A stretch of 64,000 nt of DNA from Limnephilus marmoratus (GCA_917880885.1 OU862920.1:37545019-37609018), one strand, 5' to 3'. Shown: positions 10,583-22,369, counted from the first letter of the stretch. The notes: generated by a model from the sequence alone, not told the origin. Program-made: numbers and translations.

Positions 10583-11140
10583 AAAACAAGTATAAAACTT
10601 ATTTCTAATTTAATTTATTTATGACCGTAACCGGTTTCAGCCTGTTAGGGCCATCTTCAGACTGGTACCAATTATAGGCATTTCCTTACAAGGTGTTCCA
10701 AAACAAGTATAAAACTTATTTCTAATTTAATTTATTTATGACCGTAACCGGTTTCAGCCTGTTAGGGCCATCTTCAGACTGGTACCAATTATAGGCATTT
10801 CCTTACAAGGTGTTCCCTAAACAATATTAAGGTAATCTATAAACCTAAGGTAATTATGCCTATTGGGAATAATCAAATAATTAGAAATTCAACGGTCAAA
10901 GACGACTTAGTAAAAAATATAAAAAAAATACCCAAATAATCGAAAAAAGAGAGACCACCGCTCTCCCCTTCCTCCATAAATTATGTACCAGTATGTAAAC
11001 CGTAGGTTAAGAATAGTTTCTACCAGTCTGAAGATGGCCTTAACAGGCTGAGACCGGTTACGGTCACAAATAAATTAAAATGGAAATAAGTATATATTAT
11101 TATAATGGAATTCCACCGCGAATTGTCAGTTTCCAAAATA
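10583..11140. mobile_element. PLE family B copy 1, with a 117-bp direct duplication
   Basis: A 117-bp block (10583-10699) is repeated in tandem at 10700-10816. A single reverse-oriented copy of its core lies at about 11023-11096, after a spacer that is shared with copy 2 (25612-26205). The core contains the hammerhead-like motif on the minus strand at the left and the plus strand at the right. Unequal terminal copies of this sort are typical of PLE insertions. Confidence 0.6.
10630..10664 (-). ncRNA. hammerhead-like core, PLE family B
   Basis: Minus strand: CTGAAGA, one extra T, stem II GGCC(C)/GGCT, GAAAC, palindromic ACCGGT, then T at the cleavage-type position. An identical second copy is at about 10747-10781. 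The third copy at 11030 has GAGAC instead of GAAAC and is probably dead. Confidence 0.4.
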
Positions 11141-11922
11141 GAAAGATCAACATGTTGGTCGGATTTGGATTCAAATTATAAATTTAGAATGAACTCCGGG
11201 AAGAGTGAGTCGGTGTACAATTATTATTGCTAATCAGCGTGGGTTGGCTCTGTGTGGATTTTGATTTCCGAGACTAAATATTAAATTTGATTTATGGTTT
11301 TCATCACCATGGGTTCAGATAAGGAATGTGGCCAAATTTACGTGTGTTCAACAGATTTAAATCTACTTTATGTGTGCGCCAACAGAATTCTAGTGGATTC
11401 AAAATAATCGCTGTTGATTTATGAACGCAGATAAAGAAATTGTATATAAAAACTATGGGTTCATTATTTTTTTTATTCCTTCATTTTGTTTTGTTATCTG
11501 GTTTAAAAAAAGATTTGTTTCAGGTGAAGAATGTGACTATAAATCTTCTTAAAATATAATATCTGTCAGCGTTGTGTTTCGGTAACCGTTCTCCAATAAA
11601 ATCTGGGTTAAAAAAAAGACTTTTCATATGTTCAGATCTACCATCTGATCTTACAAAAAGATGATTTAGGTTTCTGAGAGAGTTTATAGCAACGTCATTG
11701 CTCTAAGAGATTACATGCAGAAAGTTGATATAACTTCAGTTTTTACTGCATTTTTATTTACGACTAGCGATGTGTACATGTACCTGTAACGTATACCTGG
11801 CCTTTCTTGAGGTTATGAATAATTGTTCGGAGTAATGTTTTGAGGGTGTCCATTTGAAATAAACTAGGTTTAATTTTAAAGTAGAAATAATAATATTATG
11901 AAGAAATTTAGACACATTTATT

Positions 11923-12611
11923 ATGTTATATAAAACCCTTGTCAGATGCCAACTTGAATATAACTCTACGTTATGGTCTCCCTTTTACAACCTTTTTCAT
12001 TCAGATAACATTGAAAAAATTCAACAGAAGTTTCTAAAGTTTATAAACTATAACTATATTCCTATACTAAACATTGATTACAATTACCTCATGTAAAAAC
12101 GTCTCTATTGAAACTTTCAGAAAGAAGAATAAGCACAGATTTAACACTATTTCATAAAATACTGCATTACAAAATTGACTGTCCTGAATTTTCTTCAATT
12201 TATCAATATCCATGTTCCCCAAAAATCATGTCGACATTTATTACCCTTCTACTTCAATGACACCAGGACACTAGCTTAAAATTCTCCATTCCGAGACTTC
12301 GCAGTCTCGGAAATAAATATTAAAATCTAGGTGATATATTTCATCTTAAAACTAATCAGTATAAATGTTGTATATTCTATCACTTTTATTCTTCCAAACA
12401 CAAATAGATTTACATAATTTCTTCAATTTTTGTTTATATTGAATATGAGACTTCTTATCATTTTTACATAATACGTATTTTTATTTTATTTTTGTTTTTA
12501 CATTGTAATTTGTATTTTCTTTTCTCATTGTATTATATTCCTCTTGTTTGTTACTCATACTTATAAATTATAATGTAAAAGCCCATCAGGGCGTGTTATA
12601 AAAAAAAAGAA
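11923..12611 (+). pseudogene. LINE reverse-transcriptase C-terminal remnant
   Basis: A 57-codon frame (11923-12096) reads MLYKTLVRCQLEYNSTLWSP and onward through KIQQKFLKFINY. This is the post-catalytic region of Jockey/CR1-type LINE polymerases, where a YKTLVR..LEY.S..W core is usual. Beyond the stop the sequence decays in all frames, up to a hairpin GCCCATCAGGGC and an A-rich tail near 12611. It is a 5'-truncated dead copy, distinct from the LINE at 37-38 kb. Confidence 0.6.
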
Positions 12612-13830
12612 ATGAAAATAAGTTTATTTTTACCACAAAAACTTAAATAACAGAGCGGATGTGATCGTGGTGTGAGTGACTGGTGGGAAAGGGCCCGTTG
12701 GATCTTGAGAGGAAAAACGCTACAAATTTTTTTATTCTGTCCCATTTTTTTCTCTCCCAGACTCTTGGTAGTAATATATTCATATTTTTATATTTATGGT
12801 AATATTTTAGACTGATTCGCAAACAGAAATAATTTTTTTAACACTAAACCCAGGGGAGATTTGAACGATGCAACCACATGGATGAGATTTTAAGCAGTAT
12901 TCTTTAATACACTTAAAAGCATACTCATAAAAAAAAATGTATTTTTACTCAAATAATTAAGATCAACAGCCAAGTAAGTATTCAAAGATGATAATTTAAT
13001 TAACAGTTAGATCAACTTGTTATTATTAACATAACACAAATAGTCCTTAGCACTATTCTGATATTTTATTAAATCTGTATGGAATAAGATTGTGGTCGGT
13101 GATTTTTTCGTTTTAGAAATATTTAATTTATGGAAAGAATTATAAACTTAGACCGCTTGTTTTTCAAATAGGAATTATATGTGGTACGTGTGGGTCTATG
13201 GAGACAACATTTTATCAACTTGAATTTGTGGACATCCAAAAAAAAGTTTATTCGATACACCCAGATACACCCTATTATTTAGTAGGTAAGTATTAATTTT
13301 CCACATTTTGTTTCCCAAATAAACCAATAAATCATTCTCTTTTGTGAGAATTCAAAAGCAAACTCTTCGATTTCAGACAAAAAGTTTCATTTGAAATGAA
13401 AATTGGATTAACCTTGTTTCTATTATCTGTGGATTAACCTATTCAAAATTGAATGACTTTTAACCTCAAATGCTCCAATAACACAAACTAAAAATAAAAC
13501 AAAAGATTCCATAAAATGATTAAAAATTATAACAATACTTTCATTTTGTATTGCATAAACGGCACGGTCTGACTTTACGGCCGTATTGCGGTATTCTATG
13601 TAATCTAATATTATAAATCAGAGAGTTTGGCGTTGTGGGTTTGTTGCGGGCGGCGTGTATTTGATTTGCATACAAATCTATAGTTTTATTCCGACGTTGA
13701 TGAAATTTTGCACACTTGAGATTTAGAGATTTGTTTGAATGGTAGAATATAAATGGTAGATAATCGTTTAGAGATTTGTTAGAATGGTAGAATAAGCCGG
13801 GAGCAACCGGAAATGCAACATTATCTCTAC
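12612..13830. other. unassigned AT-rich DNA
   Basis: No gene supported. The minus-strand frame 13541-13834 contains a small direct duplication (TTTAGAGATTTGTT...GAATGGTAGAATA) and a CRLC-like tail, too little to assign to any family. Confidence 0.4.
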
Positions 13831-13842
13831 ACACTGGAATGT

Positions 13843-13882
13843 GATAAGGAGTCGAATTAAAATCGATGTAACGAAGTTTTTT
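13843..13882 (+). repeat. short repeat flanking M6, left
   Basis: GATAAGGAGTCGAATTAAAA followed by TCGATGTAACGAAG. It recurs just right of M6 (14694-14735) and, decayed, at 15730-15765, so M6 sits between two copies of another repeat. Confidence 0.5.
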
Positions 13883-13916
13883 AATAGTAACAACATGGTT
13901 TACGATAGTGAAGACT

Positions 13917-14683
13917 AAGGCTACGAACGCACAGGCAGGTGGCTGGCTTAGCGCCTAGAGCCTAGTGGCTTGCACTCTGGCTACTTGCTAGGATACATGG
14001 TGGCCGCACTGAAGGTGGTTTGCGTGGTGGGTCGCTAGGTGCCTTGGTCATTTGCTTGTCGGCACGTTGACGAGATGTCACTTTCAAAATTAGTTCTAAA
14101 ACTGCTACTTACAGAAAATTCATTTTTTAAATATTCATAACCATGTACGTCTTTAGATTTTCACGGCCAAAAGTAATTTCGATATTTGTTTTTGGGGTAT
14201 TATGCCGTGTTACGCTACCTCATTTAGCCAAAGTTTCGGACAGCGTTACAGTGTCCATCACCACTATCATCAGGGCAGATGAGCTGCAACATGGCATAAC
14301 ATCCCAAAAACAAATCACGAAAATTCATAACCACAATTAACTTCTCAATGTAAAAAAAAATCTCATCATAAATAAATCACTTTTTAGTACTAACCATCTT
14401 TTTCTACTTAGATTGCTACATCTTCCCATAGTTTCTGACAACTGTCTAATAATATTTCATCCAATTTTTTCTTCTAAAATGCCTCGCGCCTAGCGGCAAA
14501 AAACCAACACGTTGGTTTACCTGGATACACGCCAAGCGACTATCTACTACCTATCTAGGCGCCAAGCGCGCAGTGCGGCCGGTCGCTAAAATTCGAGAAC
14601 GTTCGTTTTACTAAGCTACTCGCTAGGTGACTCGCTAGGCTCTAGGCGCTAAGCAAGCCGCCTGCCTATGCGGACGTGGCCTT
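13917..14683. mobile_element. TIR element M6 with ~50-bp inverted ends
   Basis: The left end AAGGCTACGAACGCACAGGC and the right end, read inverted, AAGGCCACGTCCGCATAGGC continue into GGCTTAGCGCCTAGAGCCTA on both sides, giving about 50 bp of terminal inverted repeat rich in GCCTAG/CTAGGC. A PLE family A fragment is nested inside (14143-14340). There is no transposase, so it is non-autonomous and of unknown superfamily. Confidence 0.65.
14143..14340 (-). mobile_element. PLE terminus, family A copy 2, inside M6
   Basis: Starts TTTCACGGCCAAAAGTAATT and contains GGGGTATTATGCCGTGTTAC and the reverse-strand core. On the minus strand CTGATGA is followed by an expanded spacer (TAGTGGTGATGGACAC...) and then GTCCGAAAC, so stem II is enlarged by a short duplication. 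It ends GGCATAACATCCCAAAAAC. The plus-strand frame at this spot is not a gene. Confidence 0.6.
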
Positions 14684-14814
14684 AAGGCATTCAGATAAGG
14701 AGTCGAATTAAAATCAACATAATGTAGTTTTTTTTTAATACATGGTTAATATTAGCAAATGATAGAAAAAAAATAATCTTAAATATTTGTAACACGTTCT
14801 TCAGAATTAATTAA

Positions 14815-14925
14815 AATGAACGCGGCGGAAAGATCGAACCTCCAGTCCTTCTAGGGCGAATTCTACCGTACGTCTGTCCAATACGCCATACCGCGGGCGC
14901 GCGGGCGTATATTTGTTTACACGCT
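14815..14925 (-). repeat. possible tRNA-like SINE head
   Basis: On the minus strand, GGTTCGATCTT resembles a B box and sits about 55 bases downstream of TGGCGTATTGGAC, a weak A-box candidate, in a GC-rich context. The intervening TAGAAGGACTGGAGG resembles a tRNA arm region. No second copy is seen in the window. Confidence 0.3.
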
Positions 14926-14965
14926 TTCTTTACTTGCGTTGTTAAGATCACCACATTAATTTAGA

Positions 14966-15505
14966 GGACTCCAGATACTAATATCTACAGCCTGTATGTC
15001 GGACAAATATCTACAGCTCATATGTTGAACTAATATCTACGAACTTCAGAGTGTTGACTAATATCTACAGAGCTAAGGTCGGACGAATATCTATGACGGT
15101 CCCATTGTTGACTAATATCTACAGAGCGTAGGTTGAACTAATATCTACAGAGCGTAGGTTGGACTAATCAGCTAAATGTGTCCAATAGTCCGATATTAGG
15201 GATTTTTTACATAAGTACATACTTACATAAATTAAGTTTTTTAAACTGCATACGCAATATTACGTTTTTTTCCAATATGCTATACATAATTGCAAATCCA
15301 ACCTCTGCCAGTGCTGTAGATATTCGTCAACACTTTGGTTCAGTTAGTCAGCAGTTTGAGCTGTAGATATTCGTCAACACTTTGGTTCCCATAGATATTA
15401 GTCAACAGTTTGAGCTGTAGATATTCGTCAACACTTTGGTTCTCATAGATATTAGTTCGATTTTTTTAGTTTTTGGAATTCCTGTAGATATTAGTAGACG
15501 CCTCC
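14966..15505. mobile_element. TIR element M4 built of TAGATATTAGT repeats, copy 1
   Basis: A 540 bp element with ends GGACTCCAGATACTAATATC and, inverted, GGAGGCGTCTACTAATATC. Both halves are arrays of ~20-35 bp units containing CTGTAGATATTAGTCAAC or its complement, facing each other across a unique centre (AATCAGCTAAATGTGTCC, 15168-15185). The second copy is at 29626-30057 in reverse orientation. It carries no protein. The subterminal repeat arrays resemble transposase-binding repeats. Confidence 0.65.
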
Positions 15506-15829
15506 CTTTGGAGTGTTTGGTAGGGCAATTTCGACAGTGTGTCCGTCCTATCCACGGGTCGCGAGTTGCAATTTGTGTACACGGTTTCATTATTTACGTC
15601 ATAAAGATTCAGAATATATTTTAGGGTATAATGTCGTCCGTGTTTTTTTTTAACTGGAATAAGATACGGAGATGAAGTAATCGACATTACGTAGTTTTCA
15701 TTACGTCGAGGAATCTCTGAACTGTAATGAGATATGGAGTCGAATTAGGGCGGATGTAATGTAGTTTTTAAATGACTAGATTTCATGACCCTATACGATG
15801 ATGATTAAGTCGGGGACACCCGAGGAAGA

Positions 15830-15960
15830 CATGAATCACATAATTATTAATTGTGAAATGAGGCAAACGTGATGAACGAGAAAGAGGTATAAGGAGAATG
15901 TATGACGTGAAAGTGAATGGTAGAAGAAATTGGGGACGCCCGAGAAAGACTTAGTACAAT
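15830..15960 (+). pseudogene. LINE C-terminal fragment
   Basis: Decayed frames read NERRLRRMYDV and VNGRRNWGRPR, the same tail found at 63265-63516 and 47230-47300. It is a short dead fragment of a WFGHVERM-type LINE. Confidence 0.4.
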
Positions 15961-15964
15961 CAAG

Positions 15965-16955
15965 TGAAATTCTTTTCTAATTCTCTACAATAATTTTATT
16001 CACACATATATGTACTTACTTTCAGGACTTCAAAACTTAAGGTACTCCAAACCATTCAAAATAATCCCGATCAACTACGGGTACACGTCTGCTAATTCAA
16101 AACAAAATTGGTTGGCTGGTGGTGTGGCTGGGTTTGAGGGAAAGGGGGTGAGGATGTGATTAGAGCCACATACCTGCGGGGTTAGTTGATGACTTTTCAT
16201 CTCGTTGTAATTAACTTAATATTATGTACAAACAATGAACGTTTAGCATTTCATAATCTACTAACGAAAACAATATAGTGTTAACTCTTCATGAATAATA
16301 ATCATTTGGTACTCGTCCGGGATGGCCGAAACTTTTCAAATCCTGGTGAGAGACCATCAAACAGAATAGAAAATAGATTTTGCCCGTTGGTTAACGTGTT
16401 TTTTTAATGATGTACCTTTATTCAGTTATATTTATATATATTATATCATAGACATCAGAATTCAATAGACCAGAAGATACAGACAAGGGGGTAAAACCAA
16501 ACTATGGGGGGCGAAGAGAGGAAGATGACTGTGATTCGTTAAAAAATCAATCTGACAGTATATAGGCATCTCGCATTACAATATCACCATTTAGTTCTTA
16601 AAAGCAAAATCTGCTTTGAATGAATAGACCTTTTTACATGGGAGCGCGAATTGTTTGCCAGGTTATACAACATATTTGCTAAGGCCAAATGCTCACCCCA
16701 ATATACGTAGCAATATTTTGTTGCCGTGTTTAGTTAAAACACTTTTACAAATGTTTCATAATTTACTTATCCCTGTAACCAGCGACGAGCACACTGGAGA
16801 ACCGCCCACATTCGCTATGTGCATATTGATATGTAGGTATATTGTATAGTACGAGCTACCGTTTTGGCGTGTTATTTCGTTAAATGTATGGATGTTAGCT
16901 TCGCGCCGATCACGGCAAGAATGATGACGTCACACATTTTAGATTCAAGCGAGGC
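15965..16955. other. unassigned DNA
   Basis: No gene or second-copy repeat recognised. A palindromic TGACGTCA occurs at 16925-16932. Confidence 0.4.
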
Positions 16956-16960
16956 TCTAA

Positions 16961-17022
16961 CCCCTCCCCATGGAGCGAGCCGGTTCCAAGGAGGAGCTCC
17001 AGCCGGCTCCATGGGGAGGGGG
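16961..17022. repeat. GC-rich hairpin
   Basis: CCCCTCCCCATGGAGC(GAGCCGG) pairs with (CCGG)CTCCATGGGGAGGGG across a 20-base loop, giving about 20 bp of stem in an otherwise AT-rich context. Confidence 0.65.
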
Positions 17023-17194
17023 AAATAATACGTTTTTATCACTTAGGGCAGGTCCAGATATATTCATATGTCCGTGTATTATATTAATTTCCCCTACTTC
17101 ACGAATAAATCAGAAGGTATTCCGACGCGTGAGCAGGCTACGTATAGCTATCTGCGTTTTCAAAATTTATCCCCTGCTTTCCCCTACCGCTACT

Positions 17195-17425
17195 ATGTGT
17201 CCTTTGCAATCCTTCCCCCTCTTTCCCCCTCTTTCCCCCTCTTTCCCCCAAACCATCCCTCCCGCAAGCCCCTCCTCTCCTTCATTCTCCTTCGAATACT
17301 ACCGAATCCATCGAATCGTACCCTCCCGCCTTCCCTCTTCCTACCGTCTTCCCACCCTGGCGCTAAACTATATGAAATGCATACATTTTTCAAACATCGC
17401 ACACGCCATCTATTGTAATTAATTA
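17195..17425 (+). repeat. CT-rich fragment of retroposon R6
   Basis: C/T-rich sequence ending with a phrase close to the R6 body at 27590-27900. The three overlapping frames here come from the pyrimidine bias and are not genes. Confidence 0.4.
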
Positions 17426-17457
17426 CAAATATCATAACCCCAAAACTCAACATAATA

Positions 17458-17836
17458 CAGGGTGTCCGCAAAAAAGTGCATTAACTTCGGTAGGTGATTC
17501 TACATAATATTATAAGTAAAAAAGATAAAGAACTTTTTTCTCGAAATTCCTACTTTTAGGGGTAGTTTTGTGGTAAAAAGATAAAATTAGACCGGCGTGC
17601 GCGGCCAGCTTAATTATTTTCCGCGGTTACGATACGGGCCAATCACCACCATACAACGTTGTCAAGATCGTGCCCGGTAGGCTCCCGGCAAGTAAGATCA
17701 TACCTCACACTGAGGATTTTTAGTAGGCAGATTTTTTTGTATGGGAAAAAAAAAGTTGGAATTTAAAGAAGTTTTACTCCTACCATCATGTAGAATCACC
17801 TCCCGAAGTTAAAGCACTTTACCCCCGGACACCCTG
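17458..17836. mobile_element. TIR element M5 (MITE) with TA target duplication
   Basis: The ends CAGGGTGTCCG and CGGACACCCTG extend into ~48-bp inverted repeats that also share GTGATTCTACAT. The element is flanked by TA on both sides (17456-17457 and 17837-17838). A TA duplication fits Tc1/mariner-like or similar superfamilies, but the ends do not identify one. The unique centre is ~280 bp and has no protein. Confidence 0.75.
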
Positions 17837-17849
17837 TATATAAAATCCT

Positions 17850-18065
17850 TTGCGGGCGTGCACATAACAAATAGCCAAAATTTCGTCACAATCAGATGAA
17901 TGGCGTAGGCAATAATTTCATAATGCCAGAGCTCACTATTATTTATAGAAATATTTGCGGGCGTGAACACAATGAATCACCAAAGTTTCACTGCAAATAT
18001 CAAATGGTATTGGAACGCTTACGGGACAAACAAAGAAACGTTAATTTTTATACATAGAGAAAAAT
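17850..18065 (+). repeat. R6-related 3' fragments
   Basis: Contains AATGCCAGAGCTCACTATTA, shared with R6 at 27885-27905, between two similar halves that start TTTGCGGGCGTG. Probably decayed retroposon tails. Confidence 0.35.
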
Positions 18066-18174
18066 AACATTTTAGTGCTGCCATAGAAGGATCATACATA
18101 TGAAACAGTAACGGTGTATACTGAAGTCGTATCCTAATTTTCAAAAATGAAGTGTTCGGAAATTTAAAATTGTT

Positions 18175-18246
18175 AAAACAACATTAACATTGTAAATTAA
18201 ACATTAACATTGACATTAACATTTAACGTTAACATTGTAAATTAAA
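18175..18246 (+). repeat. short tandem repeat
   Basis: Irregular tandem of AACATTAACATTG and GTAAATTAAACA. Confidence 0.6.
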
Positions 18247-18818
18247 CAGCCTGCGAAAATAGTTTTTCGATATCTCCAAGAACGACGAAGTTATAAGCTT
18301 TCTAAGTGAACCTGGGTAAAATGAACGCTGACACATCCGTTGTGTCATGACATACACAGTACAATTTACGATGAATTCGAATGGCATATTGCCGCGACAG
18401 TCATTGTACTTTGACGTCAAACGCGCCGGTGATATTTTCCTAAAATATCTTCATTTTGATGGCTTGCATCTTCGGTAAGTACCGTTCAGTATTTTCCAAA
18501 AAATTATAAAGTCCTTTCCTCAGCATGTTTTTATAATAATATATCACGTTATGATGGATCAATTTTGTAAAAACATGAAATTTATTGTGAGAAACAAGCC
18601 CGTTCAATATAATTCGATGTTATTTTAACCTTAAAGTGAAGACGTTCGTAAGTTTTCTTCAGAAAATAAAAAAATCCTATTTTGGTATCTGGTCGTGACG
18701 TTCTTCTCCTTTAGAGAATCTTAATAAGAAAATAAGGCAATTGAGAATTGGTAGAATCTGGCGATGAATTATTTGAGGGGTTAGTTCATGAAATATCCAA
18801 GGGGTTGTTACACGCAAT

Positions 18819-19154
18819 GTGTTTTGGTTGACGTTAGCTTCACAAGTCAGTGAAAACGTTTGTGAACAGATTCCAAGCGCATACTTCACCAAATGCCGAC
18901 CTCAATACCACCGAGTGAAAAAGTCATGCAGATTGATTCAAACACCAAAGAAAATACCTCCCCTTTTCAGTAAGTGTCGCCGAAAATGTAAACGGGCGGA
19001 TATGCAACTACACATACGAAAGCGAAGTCACAAGGAGTCGTCAAAATTTTGGCAAGGAGTAAAAAGAAATTATTTGCCAACATTAGAGAAGGGCTATATC
19101 TTAAGCGAGATGTACCCTTTTCACGAAGGACATGAGCCCTTTGGATGGTCATGA
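18819..19154 (+). other. open frame of unknown status
   Basis: A 111-codon frame (MFWLTLASQVSENVCEQIPS at its start) lies in a region of more balanced composition with no visible repeat copy. It has a basic cysteine/histidine-containing stretch (CRRKCKRADMQLHIRKRSHK, about residues 53-72) but no zinc-finger spacing I recognise. A second open stretch in another frame continues to 19262 and ends at AAG|GTATGC, a plausible splice donor. It could be part of a gene exon or chance. Confidence 0.2.
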
Positions 19155-19262
19155 AAGTTTTGTGGACTGAGCTTATCGAACGGACCCTACGCGAAGGTGA
19201 GGATCGCACGCGCGCATGCGTCAACCCGGAGATTCGGCTGTCACTGCCGACGCTTTACGTTG

Positions 19263-20600
19263 GAAGGTATGCTCTAATTATTTGATTGATAAATTGAAAA
19301 CTCTATGAAATTTTCGCATTTCTTCTGGATTTAATCAAATTTGAAGTTTTGGTGTAATTTGTGTGGGTATGGCATAATACTTTTACCGAATTTCTTAAAA
19401 TAATTTTGTCGCCTTCCATATAAATAAGTACCTGATTTGAAATTTTTTTATCGTTTATATAATAATGTAAGTTTTATAGTTAAGAAACATCGATTTCAGA
19501 AATATTTATTGACATTTACATTTCGAAAAAAATCTAGGAATCTTTGAATAAACCGAAGACAATAGTGTAAATAATAATTTATTATTCCATTTTGTAAAGA
19601 GGTTTGTAAAAATGAAAGTGTGATTTTTTTCTATATTTTTATCTTCTCTTTGATATGCTTATTTGTTTATTCGGTAATGTTAAATATTTGTATTTATTGC
19701 GGGAATACCTCTGTCAATAGCAAAACATTACAACGCCGAAATCAGAAATATTTATTATTATTTCAACGGGTTGGTTTGTAGAAATTGTCACGAAGCAATA
19801 TGGCCGACCATTATATATGTCTTCCTTTGTATAACACAATCATTCAAATATATTCCAGGGTGTAAAATAAATGTAAAAAAAAAAATTAAATGAGGTCTAA
19901 CTTTTTGAAGATTTACGCTTCATTATTTCTAATAACGTATTTCTAATATGCACACTAAGATATAAAATTGTAAATAATAACAATATAAGAGTATAACGAT
20001 TTTCACATGTAATATACTCATCCTTACATTATCAAAAGAATTTTTCTATTACTAGAAATGCAAAAGAAAAAAGTCTTTCTGCATTGTTTGATTACAATTA
20101 GTTAAAGTACGTAACCCGAGGGCACTGGCATAAAGCTTGTATGAGCACTAATATATTTTTTTATGTAGGTATTTTTACTATGTTCTTTCAGTGCAAGCCT
20201 GATTTTTTTCTTTTGTTTCATATATATATAATGCTTTTAATGAAATAAGGGAATAGAACTGTACATTTATTTCAAATTAAATTAGAAAATAGGAAAATAA
20301 AACCGATTCATATAAATTTACGGTTAAAATTTGCTATAATTAGGGGGATAGACTTTTATTCGATGAAATTAACAAAATTATGAAAAGTATGTTTTCTCAG
20401 GCTCACTATTAAGACTACAAGAATAAAAACATGAATACCAACAATTCTCATTTATCAATGGCAAATTATTTTTCAAATTGATTTTTAAGAATTCAAATGA
20501 AAATACTTTTTCAAAGTGGTTGGTTGTAGTTACGCATTCTTTTACACTACTCTTAATTTTTTCAACTGTTTAAAAAAATATATTATTTGTGTTGAGCTAG
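19263..20600. other. unassigned AT-rich DNA
   Basis: Very AT-rich. No gene, repeat copy or RNA feature seen. Confidence 0.45.
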
Positions 20601-20639
20601 GGTACACCTTTAATCTTTCTCCTCGGCCCAACAGCTTGT

Positions 20640-20835
20640 TCGAAATCGCTCGAGAAGTTTAAAGTGAAAGCGCCCGTGCTCTCTCCAGTGACCCCCACGC
20701 TGAAAGTAGGTACATCGGCACTATACCAGCAGTGTACCAGCCAACACCAACCAACACCACCAGTTTACCAGTCCGGGAGTGAACCAGGGGTTTGTCGCGC
20801 CAAGCTAGGGGGGAAGGGGGGGTGCTTGATGTATC
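20640..20835. other. GC-rich non-repetitive island
   Basis: About 200 bp of GC-rich sequence with CA-rich direct repeats (CCAACACCAACCAACACCAC). It is open on both strands (20659-20853 minus, 20664-20861 plus), which composition alone can explain. It has no second copy here. A promoter or untranslated exon is possible. Confidence 0.25.
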
Positions 20836-20869
20836 AAAGGAAATTAAAAACAATAAATTGATTTATAAA

Positions 20870-22000
20870 TAATCACGCCTTTGCCACTTTTACGCAGCCC
20901 TGATTTAGACTCTCTCTCGCTACATTTAGGAATAACTTAGATGAAAACAAAATGGTTCTATTTAAACTGAATTTGTATGGCTTTTTAAGCGAGGTAATGA
21001 ATTGAAAATAACACACAGTACTGATGATTTGTTGTAGTATTTGGGTAAAGGTTCGGAAAGTTCAATAAATGATTTAAGTGAGATTCAATTATTATTGTTC
21101 CAAGCCATCCGGTGTTGGAAATAAATTATTTAAACGTTGGTACTTTGAATCAATTTGCACTTACAATATCGTTGTCTGCCTTTTTTTAGACTGAACATTA
21201 ATGTAAATTGGAATCAATAATGTACTAGGTTATTCACGTACTTACAAAAATGTATGTTGGCGTTTGAAAGAGTAGGTTTTTGTTTTACGAGTATATACAA
21301 GTTTACGTGGATACGATTAACCTGTTAACAACATAAAAATTCTCCCTGTACATTTTAAGCGAAATGTGTCGCTCGTGCATTAATGGAGGACTTGTTAAGA
21401 ATTGTTAAGGATTAAATAGGTGACGACTCGTTAAGAATCTTTCGCTTTTAATCACTCGACTATCAATCGTCACTTAACAGAAACATCTTGGTCTACGTCA
21501 TCTTTAGCTTCCAAGTCGTGGTATCACTTTCCTGACGACATTTTAAGTAAACAGGCATAAACTCCTTCGCCGCACAAAGTTACGATTTTTGTAAAAAGAG
21601 GCAACATTTTATTCAAAGACCCGTGGTCGTCAAAAAATTGAGTGTATGGAAACTAAACTAAACTAAACTAAATTCTATTACATTCAAAGGTATAACAAAT
21701 AACTAAAAATATTTTTAATAGAAATATTGTGATAGTTTCAAGCTCCCCCTCTCCCATGCGGCCCACGGTGATACCTTACATTGTCCTATGTGGCCCTTGA
21801 ATATAAAAGTATGTGTTAGTAGCAATTGCATTTCAGTTGATTTAGTGTAGACAAAAAAAATAAGACAGGCAGCGTCTCTTACTCTCACATTTATACCACT
21901 TCTATAACTGATTAACGAGATAAAAAAAAACTTTTTTAAGTACCCATTAACGACAACACGGATTAAAGCCAGTGCAGTGGTTCAGAGGCTGCGGTTCTGT
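20870..22000. other. unassigned DNA
   Basis: No gene supported. A short ACTAA tandem lies at about 21652-21672. Confidence 0.4.
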
Positions 22001-22009
22001 GAAACCTAA

Positions 22010-22222
22010 ATACATATATACCTATATATATATTTTTTTTAAAGAAAGACAAACATTTCCGGGTTACGAATAACCCAACAATGTTTGATAATCTTCTACT
22101 ACTAACAAAGAAAGACTTGACAAAATGTTGCTTGTGTTGTGATGGAGGACTTAGCCAGCCGAGGAATCGAATACGGGACGCCCGGGTGTGGGACCCAAAC
22201 GCGATGCCCAATCAACCTAATT
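22010..22222 (-). repeat. tRNA-derived SINE S1, copy 1
   Basis: The minus strand reads GGTTGATTGGGC (A box, about 22206-22219) and ATTCGATTCC (B box, 22163-22172), then CTCGGCTGGCTAAGTCC and the body to ACCCGGAAATGTTTGTC, ending in an A/T-rich tail. It matches 50785-50990 closely through the body. The internal Pol III promoter layout and the tail identify a tRNA-derived SINE. Confidence 0.7.
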
Positions 22223-22369
22223 AGTTTTCTGTTTTATGAAAAAATAGGCATTATAATAAAGAATGCAGCCTATTTGTGTAATATATTTAACTAAAACTTA
22301 TTGTGACTAAAATAAATTTTTGGGTCGCACCTAAAATTCAAAACATATTCTAATTGAGAACTTTATATA

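Noticed and set aside
13541..13834. piggyBac-like cysteine-rich C-terminus (RPCRLC)
   Set aside because: A single CRLC match without the further cysteine/histidine spacing or any upstream transposase sequence.
16970..17422. 150-codon proline/serine-rich protein
   Set aside because: Overlapping frames on both strands are equally open because of pyrimidine bias in an R6-related fragment.
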